Shown piece after piece: positions 17,666 to 27,756 of a stretch of 64,000 bases of DNA. The notes beneath the pieces were generated by a model, which saw nothing but the letters and a program-made list of their open reading frames with translations, made no database searches and was not told the origin of the DNA. The stretch covers positions 196,406 through 260,405 of the forward strand of contig JBPCNX010000037.1 in the NCBI GenBank assembly GCA_051000815.1. Direction: 5' to 3'. A program made the position numbers and the translations under genes. Source of the stretch: PSRF01 sp051000815 (GTDB lineage: Bacteria > Acidobacteriota > Blastocatellia > Pyrinomonadales > Pyrinomonadaceae). Each line of letters starts with the position of its first letter. The first letter of the stretch is position 1.

Positions 17666-20600
17666 TCACGGTCCGAAGCGGAAGCGATATTCGAGCGAGT
17701 TCATAAAGCCGTTGATCATGCTGCGATAATCGCCTGTGGAATCCAGGTGCGCAATCCAGTTTAGATAGAGTGAGTCCGGATCACGACGCAAATAGCCGAA
17801 GTACTGCATCACTACGAATGCCTGATTGAAGTATCTGTTGTAAACCTCAGGACTCTCGGCAATCTCTCGCAGCACCATCGCTCTGGTTCGCGTTCCGTTC
17901 GCGAGAGCAGCAATCCAAGAGTTATGGTTGGGCGAGGTGACTCCTGCCGTAAGAAGCAGGCTGTCGACATACTGCGTGTTAGTTAGTCCATTGAACTTTG
18001 CGACGAAGGCCGGACGGTTCATGAACTCAGCAATGAAAGCCACCTTGGCTGCCTCAAGCTCAGGATCGCTTAAGAAGCCGCTTACCTTCGCGATGTCGGG
18101 AGTAAACTCTACGAATTCGGGTTTTCGGCCGAAGCTAACTGGGTAGAAGCGATAGACGAAGTAACCACGGTCCTGAAATTCCGGTGAACGGAAGAATGCC
18201 GACGAAACATGGATTCGATCGCAGGTCGTGTCATTTGGCGGACAACCATTGATCACCGACTGCCACGCTGCGTAACCACTCGGATCGGGTTCACGATTGA
18301 GGAAGTCCAGATATTGTTGTCGCACGAAGAATGGTGTCCCTTCAATCGGGTTCGCTCCGTTACTACTCTCGTTGTCATTGATGGTAACGGTTGCCGAACT
18401 GGGAGCCCCGAGACTCGTGTTCACCGCATTGCTGAGAGTGATCGTAAAGCTTTCACTAACTTCCGCATAACTGTCGTCCACAATCGGGATCGAAACAGTC
18501 CTGGAGGTTTCACCAGCCGCGAACCGGGCCGTCCCCACCGATGTGGCATAGTCGCAACGCGCCGACCCAACGCCATTGACGACATTGCAGTTTGTCAGGG
18601 CCGCCGTGTCGCTGGTTGCGTAGTCAACCGTCGCCGCGTCGTTGCTCGGACCCGCGCGAAAGATATTGATAGTCGCCGCGCCGCCATTCTCCGCTACGGT
18701 ATACGCACCAAAACTGAATTGCACACTCGGAGTAATTGAGCCATGGGCCAGCGTCAATACGATGCTTCCAGTTTCAGCACCACTCCCGTTGTCGTAACCA
18801 TCAACTGCGATCCGATAGACCTGTCCGCCAACAGCATTAAAATCCACTCTGCTGGTTAAGACTCCCGGTTGGTCGTCATTGCTGGCGATAAAACTCAGGC
18901 CGCTAACGCTACTTCCAGTGTAGACAGCGAGGATCGTATCAAAGCTGCTGCCGGACGTGGTGATCGCGACCGCTCCGGATGTGGGCGCCTGCCACGTGTA
19001 CCAAACGGACGCGCCGCCGGTATTACCATGATGATTCGGTTCGCCGGCCTCTTTGGTCGCCCCGATATTACTGCCGAGCACTGTTCCACTCTCGCCGCTC
19101 AGCGGCTGCGCATTGACGAATTGATTGTTTGAAACAGTGCTGCCGGCAATGGTGATACTTACGGGACTCGAAATCGTCGCATCGCCACTATTGTCAGTGG
19201 CTCTCGCGGTGAGAATGTGGGTTCCACCTGGAGCACTGTTCCAAATTATTGAATAGGGACTTGTTGTATCGGTGCCGATCAGGTTGATGCCGGCAAAAAA
19301 ATCAACCGTGGTAATCGTTCCATCAACATCACTCGCCGTCGCTTCGATGGTTACGTTGGCTCCTGAACTGAAATTTGCCCCATGAAGGGGGTTCGAGATG
19401 CTTACGGTCGGAGGCTGGCCGGTACTGATGTTGATGGAAAACATGCCGCGGCCGTGAGTAGCGGCGACCAGCGTGTTGGCCATCCAAAAAAGTTCATCAA
19501 CCGAACAGTTCGTCGGTCCATCGTTACTGGGCGACCAACTTTGTCCCCCGTTTGTGCTGGCGAAAACGCCGACTTCGGTTCCGACATATAAGTTGTTCGG
19601 ATTGTCCTGCCAGACGACCAGGGAACGAACGGGAGCGGCCGGCAAGTTACTTGTGATGTTAGTCCAGGAGGCGCCCGCGTTTTCACTGCGCCAAACAACG
19701 TCCGCGCTGAATCCGCCAAACGTGGCGTAGACAAGGTTCGAGTTTGTAGGGTCTACGGTAAGGCGGGTAACCCGGCGATTAGGTAAACCCGGCAAATTGT
19801 TGTCTACCTGCGTCCAGCTGGGAGTGCCGGACGTTCCATTGGTCGCGACAAAGACACTCCCATTATTGTGACCAACCCAGATGATGTCTGAGTTCCCTTT
19901 GGCAACGGCGATCGCGCTAATGTTGGAACCAATCGCGCTCTTAATAATCGCCCAACTCACCGGAGTCGACTTTGCATTATTACTACGCCAGAGATTTGCG
20001 CCGCCGGCCAATAGAGTGTTGGGATTGTTTGGGTCAAGGATAAAGGGTGCGATGAAATTGGTAGTGCCGGCATTCGCGACGGCATCAGTGATTCCCTGGT
20101 AGATCGTCTGCGAAGATGCGCCGCCGTTGCTACTGCGATGGAGCTGCAGCCACTGAAACTCACCATAGAAGTAGTTCGGATCCGTCGGATCGGACGCACT
20201 CCAGCCACCGTCCCCACCATTCATGAAGTTCCATGTTTCGGTATTTCCCGTATAACGCAACGTACCATTGTCCTGCGTCCCACCGATGATGCGCCCGCTT
20301 GTGACATTACCGGCGCCGCCGTAGAACTGAGTGATGCCCAGATTGTTGTTGAGTTCAGATGTTGTGACGAAAGGGGCAGTGATGTCAGTGGTGCGGAATA
20401 TGCCACCATCGTTGCCGAAGAAAACGGTTTTGTTGGATGAGCCGTCGAAGCCGGGAGCTTCCACGATGATGTGTTGATCGGCATGCACACTGCCAAACTG
20501 AGAAAAGTTGGCGCCCCCGTTTGTGCTACGGAAAAGAGTAATGCCCCCAATTACAACGTTGTCGGGGTTAGTGGGATCGACCCAAAGGGCGTTGTCATAC

Positions 20601-21802
20601 CAGCCCTGAGTGTTCAAGTGATTCGGTGTGCTGAGAAGGCTGTAACTTTGCCCGCCGTCGGTCGACTTGTAAAGTTGCCCTGAGCCGCTCTCCACACTGG
20701 CATAAACGATCGCGGGATTGCTGCGCGCGTAAGCCACTTCAACGCGCTGGCCGCTGATTCCCGTCGCCTGACTCCACGTCAGGCCGCCATCATTGGAATA
20801 CTGCGCGCCAGATCCGGTGCCCGAAGCGATCGCTTTGCTTCCATCAGTCGGATGGAAGTTAATATCGAGCGTGCGAGTCGGGAGGCGGTTGGTCCAGGTA
20901 ATGCCGCCGTCGGTGCTGCGCCAGATGCCAGACCCGGTGCCTGCCAGAATTATCTGACTGTCAACGGGACTAATCGACAACCGGTTTACGAAGAACCAGC
21001 TGCTGGTCGCGGTCGAAGGCAGCTGCGTCCATGTCGTGCCCCCATTCGTAGTTTTGAAGACGCCCGCGCCACGGATCGAGTCCTGGTTGCCAAATCCCTC
21101 GCCTGTTCCCGCATAGAGAACACTTGGGTTGGTGAGGTCGGTGGCCATAGAACTCACCGCGAGGTTGGCCATGAAATCGTCCAACGGTGCCCAGGATGCA
21201 CCTCCGTTCGTCGTTTTCCAGATTCCGCCACTAACGCTTCCGAGCCATATCGTCTGCGGTTCTGCAGGATTAATAATTATCGACCGCACACGCCCACCGA
21301 TGTTGCCCGGACCGAGCCACTGCCATCCTGCAGGATTTATCCCCCCGATCGAATCAGTAGAATTCAAATGGCCTGCGGGCCATGCTTGCGGTTCGATGGG
21401 CATCTGTTTGGCGTGGACCCAGGCCCTCATTTCCGCGCCTAGCGGAATCTTTCCCGTTTCATCGACCATCGATTCCAGCCGCCACTTTATCGCCTCGTCC
21501 GGTTGATCTTGTTTTCGTTCCTCTTCCTCCTCATGGGATCGCGTCCCGCTATCCCAATCTTTTGCGACTCGCTTCTCGGGCTCTGCCTTCGTTTGCTTCT
21601 TTCCATCAGCGCGAACAGGAGAGGAAGTCTCGCTGGGACTTCGATTCAGCGAAAATTGATCGTCCGCAACAGAAGTTGGCGGAACACTGGGTTTGAGTCC
21701 GTCACGAACCTTGTACTTTCTGACCGCCAGTAACGCTACAACCGCGACGACGATCAGAATAAGCAGCAACGCCTGCTTGCTGTGTTTGCTGGAAACTGTC
21801 AT
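17666..21802 (-). CDS. Large surface protein: BNR/Asp-box propeller, Big_9, PPC-like, Calx-beta, DUF4214
   Basis: 1378 residues. N-terminal membrane anchor or signal (about 9-27), a charged Glu/Lys linker to about 110, then many Asp-box repeats (about 160-780: TNGGASW, STDGGITW, STNGGQSW), as in sialidase/sortilin-type propellers. Next a Big_9 Ig-like domain (about 785-885), a PPC-like beta-sandwich with VWYTW (about 895-1025), a Calx-beta domain (FGAYTVAENGG, about 1030-1150) and a C-terminal DUF4214 (FLNREPDPSGYAAWQ). DUF4214 occurs in S-layer-like and surface proteins. It is probably an adhesin or extracellular glycan-associated protein; no glycosidase catalytic site is visible. It is a single gene, convergent with the hydrolase. 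Confidence 0.88.
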   Translation of the reverse strand: MTVSSKHSKQALLLILIVVAVVALLAVRKYKVRDGLKPSVPPTSVADDQFSLNRSPSETSSPVRADGKKQTKAEPEKRVAKDWDSGTRSHEEEEERKQDQPDEAIKWRLESMVDETGKIPLGAEMRAWVHAKQMPIEPQAWPAGHLNSTDSIGGINPAGWQWLGPGNIGGRVRSIIINPAEPQTIWLGSVSGGIWKTTNGGASWAPLDDFMANLAVSSMATDLTNPSVLYAGTGEGFGNQDSIRGAGVFKTTNGGTTWTQLPSTATSSWFFVNRLSISPVDSQIILAGTGSGIWRSTDGGITWTNRLPTRTLDINFHPTDGSKAIASGTGSGAQYSNDGGLTWSQATGISGQRVEVAYARSNPAIVYASVESGSGQLYKSTDGGQSYSLLSTPNHLNTQGWYDNALWVDPTNPDNVVIGGITLFRSTNGGANFSQFGSVHADQHIIVEAPGFDGSSNKTVFFGNDGGIFRTTDITAPFVTTSELNNNLGITQFYGGAGNVTSGRIIGGTQDNGTLRYTGNTETWNFMNGGDGGWSASDPTDPNYFYGEFQWLQLHRSSNGGASSQTIYQGITDAVANAGTTNFIAPFILDPNNPNTLLAGGANLWRSNNAKSTPVSWAIIKSAIGSNISAIAVAKGNSDIIWVGHNNGSVFVATNGTSGTPSWTQVDNNLPGLPNRRVTRLTVDPTNSNLVYATFGGFSADVVWRSENAGASWTNITSNLPAAPVRSLVVWQDNPNNLYVGTEVGVFASTNGGQSWSPSNDGPTNCSVDELFWMANTLVAATHGRGMFSINISTGQPPTVSISNPLHGANFSSGANVTIEATASDVDGTITTVDFFAGINLIGTDTTSPYSIIWNSAPGGTHILTARATDNSGDATISSPVSITIAGSTVSNNQFVNAQPLSGESGTVLGSNIGATKEAGEPNHHGNTGGASVWYTWQAPTSGAVAITTSGSSFDTILAVYTGSSVSGLSFIASNDDQPGVLTSRVDFNAVGGQVYRIAVDGYDNGSGAETGSIVLTLAHGSITPSVQFSFGAYTVAENGGAATINIFRAGPSNDAATVDYATSDTAALTNCNVVNGVGSARCDYATSVGTARFAAGETSRTVSIPIVDDSYAEVSESFTITLSNAVNTSLGAPSSATVTINDNESSNGANPIEGTPFFVRQQYLDFLNREPDPSGYAAWQSVINGCPPNDTTCDRIHVSSAFFRSPEFQDRGYFVYRFYPVSFGRKPEFVEFTPDIAKVSGFLSDPELEAAKVAFIAEFMNRPAFVAKFNGLTNTQYVDSLLLTAGVTSPNHNSWIAALANGTRTRAMVLREIAESPEVYNRYFNQAFVVMQYFGYLRRDPDSLYLNWIAHLDSTGDYRSMINGFMNSLEYRFRFGP

Positions 21803-22282
21803 TCCTTCTCAGGTGACCTGTCGTGGACCTGTACGTTAAAGCATTCGCAATAGGAGTCAGAGGTATTCACAAATTCATTACACTCTTGACCGACGAAGAG
21901 TCATGGCCAGGGAACCAGGTGGTTAATTCAGGCGCGAAGTCAGTCAGAAGAAGTCGGTCAGACAACGATTCACGAGGTGACAACCCGTTTTCCAAGCACT
22001 TTGTCGGGCCGCGCCATTGCGGCTACTTAGGCTGGAAAAATGCCAGGGCGTACAGATGCTCTCTGTTGGCAGCGCGGTTGTATGACATTGTTTACTTTGG
22101 CAATAACATCAGCGGGGAGGACCTCTGCGACTGGCTTGCCGGCTCTTCTATTCTTCCTGGCGGCCAAACCGTATAGTCATGCTAGATCGATGTCAAGGTT
22201 CGTCAATCAGCTGCGACACCAACCCGACTATTCGCATCTAACGAGGGCGGGATAACCGCCAGGGCTGGGGGGATAAAGAACG
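21803..22282. other. 480-base gene-free stretch
   Basis: It lies between the divergent surface-protein gene and a small secreted-protein gene and should hold both promoters. A 117-codon plus-strand frame (21823-22176) exists, but its product has no family character, signal or plausible composition, and I do not call it. No repeat, hairpin or RNA gene was recognised. Confidence 0.5.
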
Positions 22283-22669
22283 ATGGCGTCTCGGTTGTTA
22301 TGTCTGATGTTTCTAATCTGCGGCAGCTGTGGGGCTGCATCAGGCCAATCGCGCTGGGACGGGTGTTTGCCGCAGGACGTCAAAGCGGACGAAGTTATCG
22401 CGATCGAACCCGATGTTAAGGGCGGGTCTGGACGGCAGATTACGGTCGGCGGCAAGCTGAAACAACTTAGAGCTCGCTGTCGCGGGAGAAAGTTGGTGGA
22501 CCCGCGAGGTAAACAGATTTACTTCTACCGCCTTACCGGCTGCTGGGGAAATCCGCCCGCGGACTACGAGGAAATTCTGGAGAACCAGCGCGAGGAACTG
22601 GCGCGACTACGACGGCGTTATCGTGTAGTTGAGATCAGCTGCAATCCCAGCGGCGTGCTGCTGCAGTAG
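22283..22669 (+). CDS. Small secreted protein of unknown function
   Basis: 128 residues with a signal peptide (MASRLLCLMFLICGSCG) and GGGGGGATAAAG upstream of the ATG. The mature part has four Cys and a distinctive stretch (DPRGKQIYFYRLTGCWGNPP) followed by a helical, charged segment with RREL/LRRRYRVVEISCNPSG. I associate this pattern with uncharacterised Blastocatellia proteins, from memory. Convergent with the next gene; stops are only a few bases apart. Confidence 0.65.
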   Translation: MASRLLCLMFLICGSCGAASGQSRWDGCLPQDVKADEVIAIEPDVKGGSGRQITVGGKLKQLRARCRGRKLVDPRGKQIYFYRLTGCWGNPPADYEEILENQREELARLRRRYRVVEISCNPSGVLLQ

Positions 22670-22674
22670 CTCGT

Positions 22675-23412
22675 CTACTTCTTGATCTTATTGAGCAGCC
22701 GCAGGGCGTGATTTCGGGCGATGAGTGGTATGCGTTCGTCAGTGCTGATTTCTTTTAAGAGCGGAATCACCTGTTGAGGATCAGAAAGCGCGTTTCGCCT
22801 CAGCATCGACTCGAACGACTCCATCAATTTTGGCGCATTCAGCGGTTGATTTTCGCGCGCAACATTAATGTCGAAGACGAAGCTTGCCTGATCAGCAATT
22901 CGTCGGTATTCAGTGGCGAGATCCGAAGCCTCCTTAACATGTGACCAGTTAAACTCGGCAGTTCGCCTGCGTTCACCTTCCACCATCGCAAGTTTTACCA
23001 CTCCCAGGTGGGGAAACTGCTTTTCCGATTGGTAGCTTGTTTCAGAATCCAGGAATCGCAATGCCTGCCAAAGCCCGCTGATTCTGGCGAACGCCGTCGG
23101 AGATATTTCGAGGTCCTCGATAATCGGAGTCTCTTCATTGAGTCGCTCGAAGGTTATCTTACCGTGGCCTGAAGAATCGTGTTCGATCACAATGTGCCGG
23201 ATGTAAAACCGCGGCTGGGCAAACTCGTACGAGTAACGCGCGGTTTTCTCGCTTGAAGCTGATGGCGGAGTTGCAGCAACAGGTACGGCTGCATCAGGAC
23301 GCACATTCTGTTTGTGGCCCGGCGATTCCTGTGCAGAAGCAAAGGTCGCCGCGCTTACGGCAATTAGTGCAGCGCTAAAAAGGCTTCGAATTTTAGAGGA
23401 TCGGTCCTGCAT
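22675..23412 (-). CDS. Secreted protein of unknown function
   Basis: 245 residues from the ATG at 23412; a GTG 14 codons earlier adds a His/Arg-rich stretch. A signal peptide (SLFSAALIAVSAATFASA) is followed by a soluble domain with IRHIVIEHDSSGHGKITFER and, at the C-terminus, a HEAT-like helical pair (VIPLLKEISTDERIPLIARN). No enzymatic motif is seen. It lies downstream of smc but beyond the smc terminator, so it is probably separately transcribed. Confidence 0.7.
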   Translation of the reverse strand: MQDRSSKIRSLFSAALIAVSAATFASAQESPGHKQNVRPDAAVPVAATPPSASSEKTARYSYEFAQPRFYIRHIVIEHDSSGHGKITFERLNEETPIIEDLEISPTAFARISGLWQALRFLDSETSYQSEKQFPHLGVVKLAMVEGERRRTAEFNWSHVKEASDLATEYRRIADQASFVFDINVARENQPLNAPKLMESFESMLRRNALSDPQQVIPLLKEISTDERIPLIARNHALRLLNKIKK

Positions 23413-23633
23413 CAGTCGTCTGTGATGGTAATTATACGAAAAAGGTTTGCGCACTCGTTCATAATTGAGAGGTGGTGGCAGTGTGGGAGTGAGGTCAGTA
23501 CCTAAGATTGGCCGTCAGCGAGCTTTTCGCTTGTTGTGGATTAACTTAACCAGGCGTTTAGAACCTGACCGTGAGCCATAAAGATTCGAAAATCGTCGCC
23601 GATGGTTAACGAGGGAGCGAAACATCATGTCAA

Positions 23634-23660
23634 ACAAAAATGGCGGGGATGAGCCGCCAT
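23634..23660 (-). terminator. Rho-independent terminator after smc
   Basis: ATGGCGG (23640-23646) pairs with CCGCCAT (23654-23660) around a 7-base loop, and the minus strand continues into TTTTTG. It starts 28 bases after the smc stop. Confidence 0.75.
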
Positions 23661-23687
23661 GGACGATTTCTCGATCCCTGTTGCAGA

Positions 23688-26600
23688 CTACTCAAACCTG
23701 ACTGAGACCAACTTCGATACACCCACTTCTTCCATTGTCACGCCATAGAGGGCCCGCGCCATTTCCATTGTTCTCTTGTTATGAGTGATGACGATGAATT
23801 GCGTATTAGCAGACATTTCGGCAACCTTGTCAGTAAACCTACCGACATTCGCTTCATCAAGCGGCGCGTCGACTTCATCAAGCAAGCAGAAAGGCGCGGG
23901 CCGGTAGTGGAAGATTCCCAAAACGAGAGCGAGAGCAGCCATTGCTTTCTCGCCGCCTGAGAGCAGCAAAATATTCTGCAGGCGTTTGCCCGGCGGCTGG
24001 GCGATTACATCGATTCCAGACTCCAGAACGTCGTCGGCTTCTATCAAACTCATCTCGCCGCGGCCGCCGCCAAATAATTCCTGGAAAAACTCGCCAAAAT
24101 TTTTATTAATCTGTTCGAAGGCATGGCGGAATCGCTCGCGTGAGCGGCGTTTGATTTCTCGCAGAGCTTCCTCGGTAGAAGCAATGCCTCCGAGGATGTC
24201 CTGGCGCTGAACGGTGAGGAACAATAAGCGCTCCTCCGATTCGCTCAGCTCCTCGAGGGCCATCATGTTCACAGCTCCAAAACTGTCGATACGCGACCGC
24301 AGTTCCTCGACACGCCTCTGACCTGCTTCAAGATCAAACTCCTCATCCGGGGCTTGTTCGCGCGCGAGTTCCTCGAGCGACTGGTTCAGTTCGGCAGCGC
24401 AGTTCTCGCGCACGAATGTCAGGTGGGCGTGGGCCTCAGCGCGCTGCACCTCAATTTCACTTCGTGAATTGCGGACCTCCGCGGCCCGCCGATTAATTTC
24501 CGAAAGCTCGGATGAGAGGGTGTCGGCCTGCTGGCGCGCCTCCTCGAGTTGCTTCACCAGTCCGGAAATTTGCTGCTCTTCCGTGGCGCGCTCTGCCGTG
24601 ACCGCGTTAGCCTTACCTTCGAGTATGGCAATTGACTGGCGTAGTTCTTCAATCCGGGTCGTGATCTCGATCACCTCGAAGCGATGGCGTTCGATTCGCG
24701 AGGCAATGTCGGCATAATCGCCCTCAATTCGTCGCAGTTCCGCCGTCGTTGCGCGTCTTCGCTCTGCGGCAGCCGCTGCTGTGGCGCGTTGTACAGCTAG
24801 TCCTTCACTTTCCAACTCAACTTCGCGCCGGGTGGAGGCGAGCAATGCCGAAGCATCGATCACAATTTCACCGGCGGTTAGTCGTGCCGACTCTGCGGCT
24901 TCAGCCTCGGATAGTGCGGTCGCTCGTCGCTCCTCTACATCGCGACGCTCAGTCTCGACGCGACCTGTATCCTCAGCCACCACGCGCATGTGACGCTCAG
25001 CGCGTTCGATTTCCTGGGCCAGCCCGCTGGCTGTTAACTCGCGCGTCATCGCTTCGCGTTCTTCCCTGCCGATTAACTCATTGAGCACTACAACTGCGTC
25101 TTCAAGTTCAACCAATCGCGAGCGGGCGAGTTTGGCCGACTGTTCGGCGGACTCCAACTCCACTCCCAAAACTCCCGAGCGCGCTTCCAACTCACGCAAC
25201 TCCCGCTTGAAGGCCAGCAGCCCCGCGCCCTCTTCAACTGCCCGCGCATCGCCCGCGCTGACAAACTGTCCGCTCGCTACCCAGTCGCCGTTGAGCGTAA
25301 CAAAGACCTCACCACTTGCCAGCGAACGCGTCATCGCCTCGTCAAGGTTCAAAGCGATGCGAGCGTTCATCCGTTGCGGCATCGTTCGGTTTAGTACTGT
25401 AACAAGCTCGCGCGGCGCTCCCAGCAGATCGCTGACCCGCAGGTCCTGAACATTTTCACTGGTATACGAAAGCGAGAGCGATGTGCGCTCGTCGAGCTTG
25501 CAGGTCAGCGTATCGGTCTCCTCACTCGCGCCATGCAGCCCCGCCACTAGAAAGCTCGCGCGACCGCCATTGTTTTCACGCAACCATTGCGCTGCCCGGG
25601 CAGCGTCGTCAGGAGTGGGAACAACTACCGACTGTAACGACGAACCAAAAACGCCCTCCACAGCACGTTCCCATTTGGCATCAACGTTGAGTGCATCCGC
25701 CAGAGTACCGATGAAATGAAAGTCGCGGGGCGTCGCGTCGTGAGAGAAAAGGAGCTGTACGGCCGATGAATAGTAAGCGCGGCGTTGATCCAGTTCCTTC
25801 AAACTCTCAAGCCGATGTCTGGTTCGAGAGTCTTCCTCGCGGACGCGGGTTAACTCGGCGTCGCCATCGCTGACAGCTTCATGCCCCTGGACAACAGCGT
25901 GGACTGCGTTTTCACGTTCAGAATTCAGCTTAGCGATGTGCTCGCGCGCCGAAGCTATCTGACTTCCAAAACGCTCTGCTTCAGCTTTGCGCTCAGCGTG
26001 GTGGGCAGCGGCGCGTTCACCTTCGCGCGCCAGCCCTTCAGCCTGAGTCCCGAGACGCTCGATTGTGCCTTCCAGTTGACGCGCAATTTCTCGTAAACGC
26101 TCGGCGATTGCGGTGTGCTGTAATAGCTCGGCGCGGGCTCTTTCAATTTCAGTTTCAGAGTTGGCGGCGAGCGCCAGCTTGACCGCGTAAGCGTCCTCTG
26201 CGGTTCTGAGCGATAGCGCGCTTTCATCAGCCTCGGTTCTAAGGCTGGCGTCCTGCTCCTGTAACCGTTTGCATTCCGCTGCTACTAACCCCAGGCGGGC
26301 GGAAAGTGTTTCAATCTCAGCATCGACCTCTACTTTTCGCTTATCAAGCGAGACGACCTGATCTTCCTGATAGCTGCGTTCCCGTAACTCGCGATCCCGC
26401 CGCAGTACGGCTTCTGCGGCAGCCGCTCTTGCCGCCGCCAAATCGTCTTCGATATTCCGCGCTTGATGTGTCGCACTGCGAGCATCGGTTTCCCGTTGCG
26501 TCAGTTCCGCAGCAATGCTGCTCTCCAGCAAACTAACTTCAGCAAGCCTGGTTTCCGTTTCGTCCAGCAACGTCGTCAGGCGCCGATCTTCGGCGACAAA

Positions 26601-27536
26601 CACGTGCCGCAGTAGTTCGCGCAGCTCTTCTCGATAAACGCGGTAACGTCGCGCCTTGGCAGCTTGCCGGCGCAGACTGTTTACCTGCCGATCTATCTCC
26701 GAGATGATATCGGATATTCGCGAGAGGTTTCCCCGCGCGGATTCCAGACGACCTTCTGCCGCGCGCTGGCGGACGCGAAACTTTGTGATGCCCGCCGCTT
26801 CTTCAATAATTGTGCGGCGATCCATCGGCTTGGCCGAAAGAATCTGGCCGATGCGGCCCTGTTCGATTATTGCGTAATGCCCACCGGAGAGTCCCGTTCC
26901 GGAAAAGAGATCCTGAATATCCCGGAGCCGGCAGAGACGATCATTCAATAAGTATTCGCTCTCGCCCGAGCGATAAAGGCGGCGCGTGACGGCGACCGAT
27001 TCCCCCGGTTGAAATTCAAGGGCCAGATTACGCCTCCGCCAGTGACGCTTATGGGCCTTGGTAATCTGAGCAGGAGTGGCGGCCTCGGTTGGAGGTGTGG
27101 CGGAAGCAAGTTCAGCGGGCTCGTCCGCAGAAATGGCGACGACCTCAGCCGGCGTTTCCAGGCTCGACGCGGCCTTTTCCTCGGGCAAATCCAGGTCTAC
27201 AACCCGATCATCGATTTGTTCGAGGGTAGAGTCGATGTCCTCAATATCCGGCTCAATCTCTACCACCTCATCGCGCACCATGTGCATGACAACTTCAGCC
27301 ATGCCGCTCGGTTGCCGGTTGCGCGAGCCCTGAAAGATGACGTCTTTCATTTCGGCTCCGCGCAGGTGCTTTACCCGCTGTTCGCCCAGTACCCAGGCGA
27401 TCGCGTCCGCAACATTGCTCTTACCACAGCCATTAGGGCCAACAACCGCGGTAATTCCGTCACCTGTAAAGAGAATTTCTGTGTAGTCCGCGAAGGATTT
27501 GAAGCCGGTGATCTCTAACCTATGAAGTTTGAACAT
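23688..27536 (-). CDS. smc: Chromosome segregation ATPase SMC, with an acidic insert in the head
   Basis: 1282 residues, about 100 longer than B. subtilis SMC. N-terminal head: MFKLHRLEITGFKSFADY and Walker A GPNGCGKS at 33-40. C-terminal head: signature LLSGGEKAMAALAL and Walker B CLLDEVDAPLDEAN. Two long coiled coils flank a hinge at about 590-740 (FIGTLADALNVDAKWE). The extra length includes residues about 87-165, an acidic, Ala/Pro/Glu-rich insert (EIEPDIEDIDSTLEQIDD) between QGSRNRQPSGMAEVVMHM and VTRRLYRSGESEYLLND, which are contiguous in most SMCs. It binds DNA and ATP as a dimer with ScpAB, which are not in this window. A terminator follows the gene. Confidence 0.96.
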   Translation of the reverse strand: MFKLHRLEITGFKSFADYTEILFTGDGITAVVGPNGCGKSNVADAIAWVLGEQRVKHLRGAEMKDVIFQGSRNRQPSGMAEVVMHMVRDEVVEIEPDIEDIDSTLEQIDDRVVDLDLPEEKAASSLETPAEVVAISADEPAELASATPPTEAATPAQITKAHKRHWRRRNLALEFQPGESVAVTRRLYRSGESEYLLNDRLCRLRDIQDLFSGTGLSGGHYAIIEQGRIGQILSAKPMDRRTIIEEAAGITKFRVRQRAAEGRLESARGNLSRISDIISEIDRQVNSLRRQAAKARRYRVYREELRELLRHVFVAEDRRLTTLLDETETRLAEVSLLESSIAAELTQRETDARSATHQARNIEDDLAAARAAAAEAVLRRDRELRERSYQEDQVVSLDKRKVEVDAEIETLSARLGLVAAECKRLQEQDASLRTEADESALSLRTAEDAYAVKLALAANSETEIERARAELLQHTAIAERLREIARQLEGTIERLGTQAEGLAREGERAAAHHAERKAEAERFGSQIASAREHIAKLNSERENAVHAVVQGHEAVSDGDAELTRVREEDSRTRHRLESLKELDQRRAYYSSAVQLLFSHDATPRDFHFIGTLADALNVDAKWERAVEGVFGSSLQSVVVPTPDDAARAAQWLRENNGGRASFLVAGLHGASEETDTLTCKLDERTSLSLSYTSENVQDLRVSDLLGAPRELVTVLNRTMPQRMNARIALNLDEAMTRSLASGEVFVTLNGDWVASGQFVSAGDARAVEEGAGLLAFKRELRELEARSGVLGVELESAEQSAKLARSRLVELEDAVVVLNELIGREEREAMTRELTASGLAQEIERAERHMRVVAEDTGRVETERRDVEERRATALSEAEAAESARLTAGEIVIDASALLASTRREVELESEGLAVQRATAAAAAERRRATTAELRRIEGDYADIASRIERHRFEVIEITTRIEELRQSIAILEGKANAVTAERATEEQQISGLVKQLEEARQQADTLSSELSEINRRAAEVRNSRSEIEVQRAEAHAHLTFVRENCAAELNQSLEELAREQAPDEEFDLEAGQRRVEELRSRIDSFGAVNMMALEELSESEERLLFLTVQRQDILGGIASTEEALREIKRRSRERFRHAFEQINKNFGEFFQELFGGGRGEMSLIEADDVLESGIDVIAQPPGKRLQNILLLSGGEKAMAALALVLGIFHYRPAPFCLLDEVDAPLDEANVGRFTDKVAEMSANTQFIVITHNKRTMEMARALYGVTMEEVGVSKLVSVRFE

Positions 27537-27756
27537 GCGCGAAAATCAGTGTTTATCAGCTCGCCCGTGTCCAGAACGGCTCCAAGAGGGAGGTCTACGG
27601 GTGTGCCAATATAAGTTGGAGATGATTAGGATGTCAACTAAAACCTCAGGTCAGGTAACTTTAATGAAGTGAGAAGCAAACTTAAAAGGAGAGCTTAATT
27701 CTGAAAAGCGAGCTGGGTCCAAAATCGGGACGGCCACCCGGGAGGCCACGCGGTCC

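Noticed and set aside
21823..22176. 117-codon plus-strand frame upstream of the small secreted gene
   Set aside because: No family features, no plausible composition, overlaps the promoter region of the surface-protein gene.
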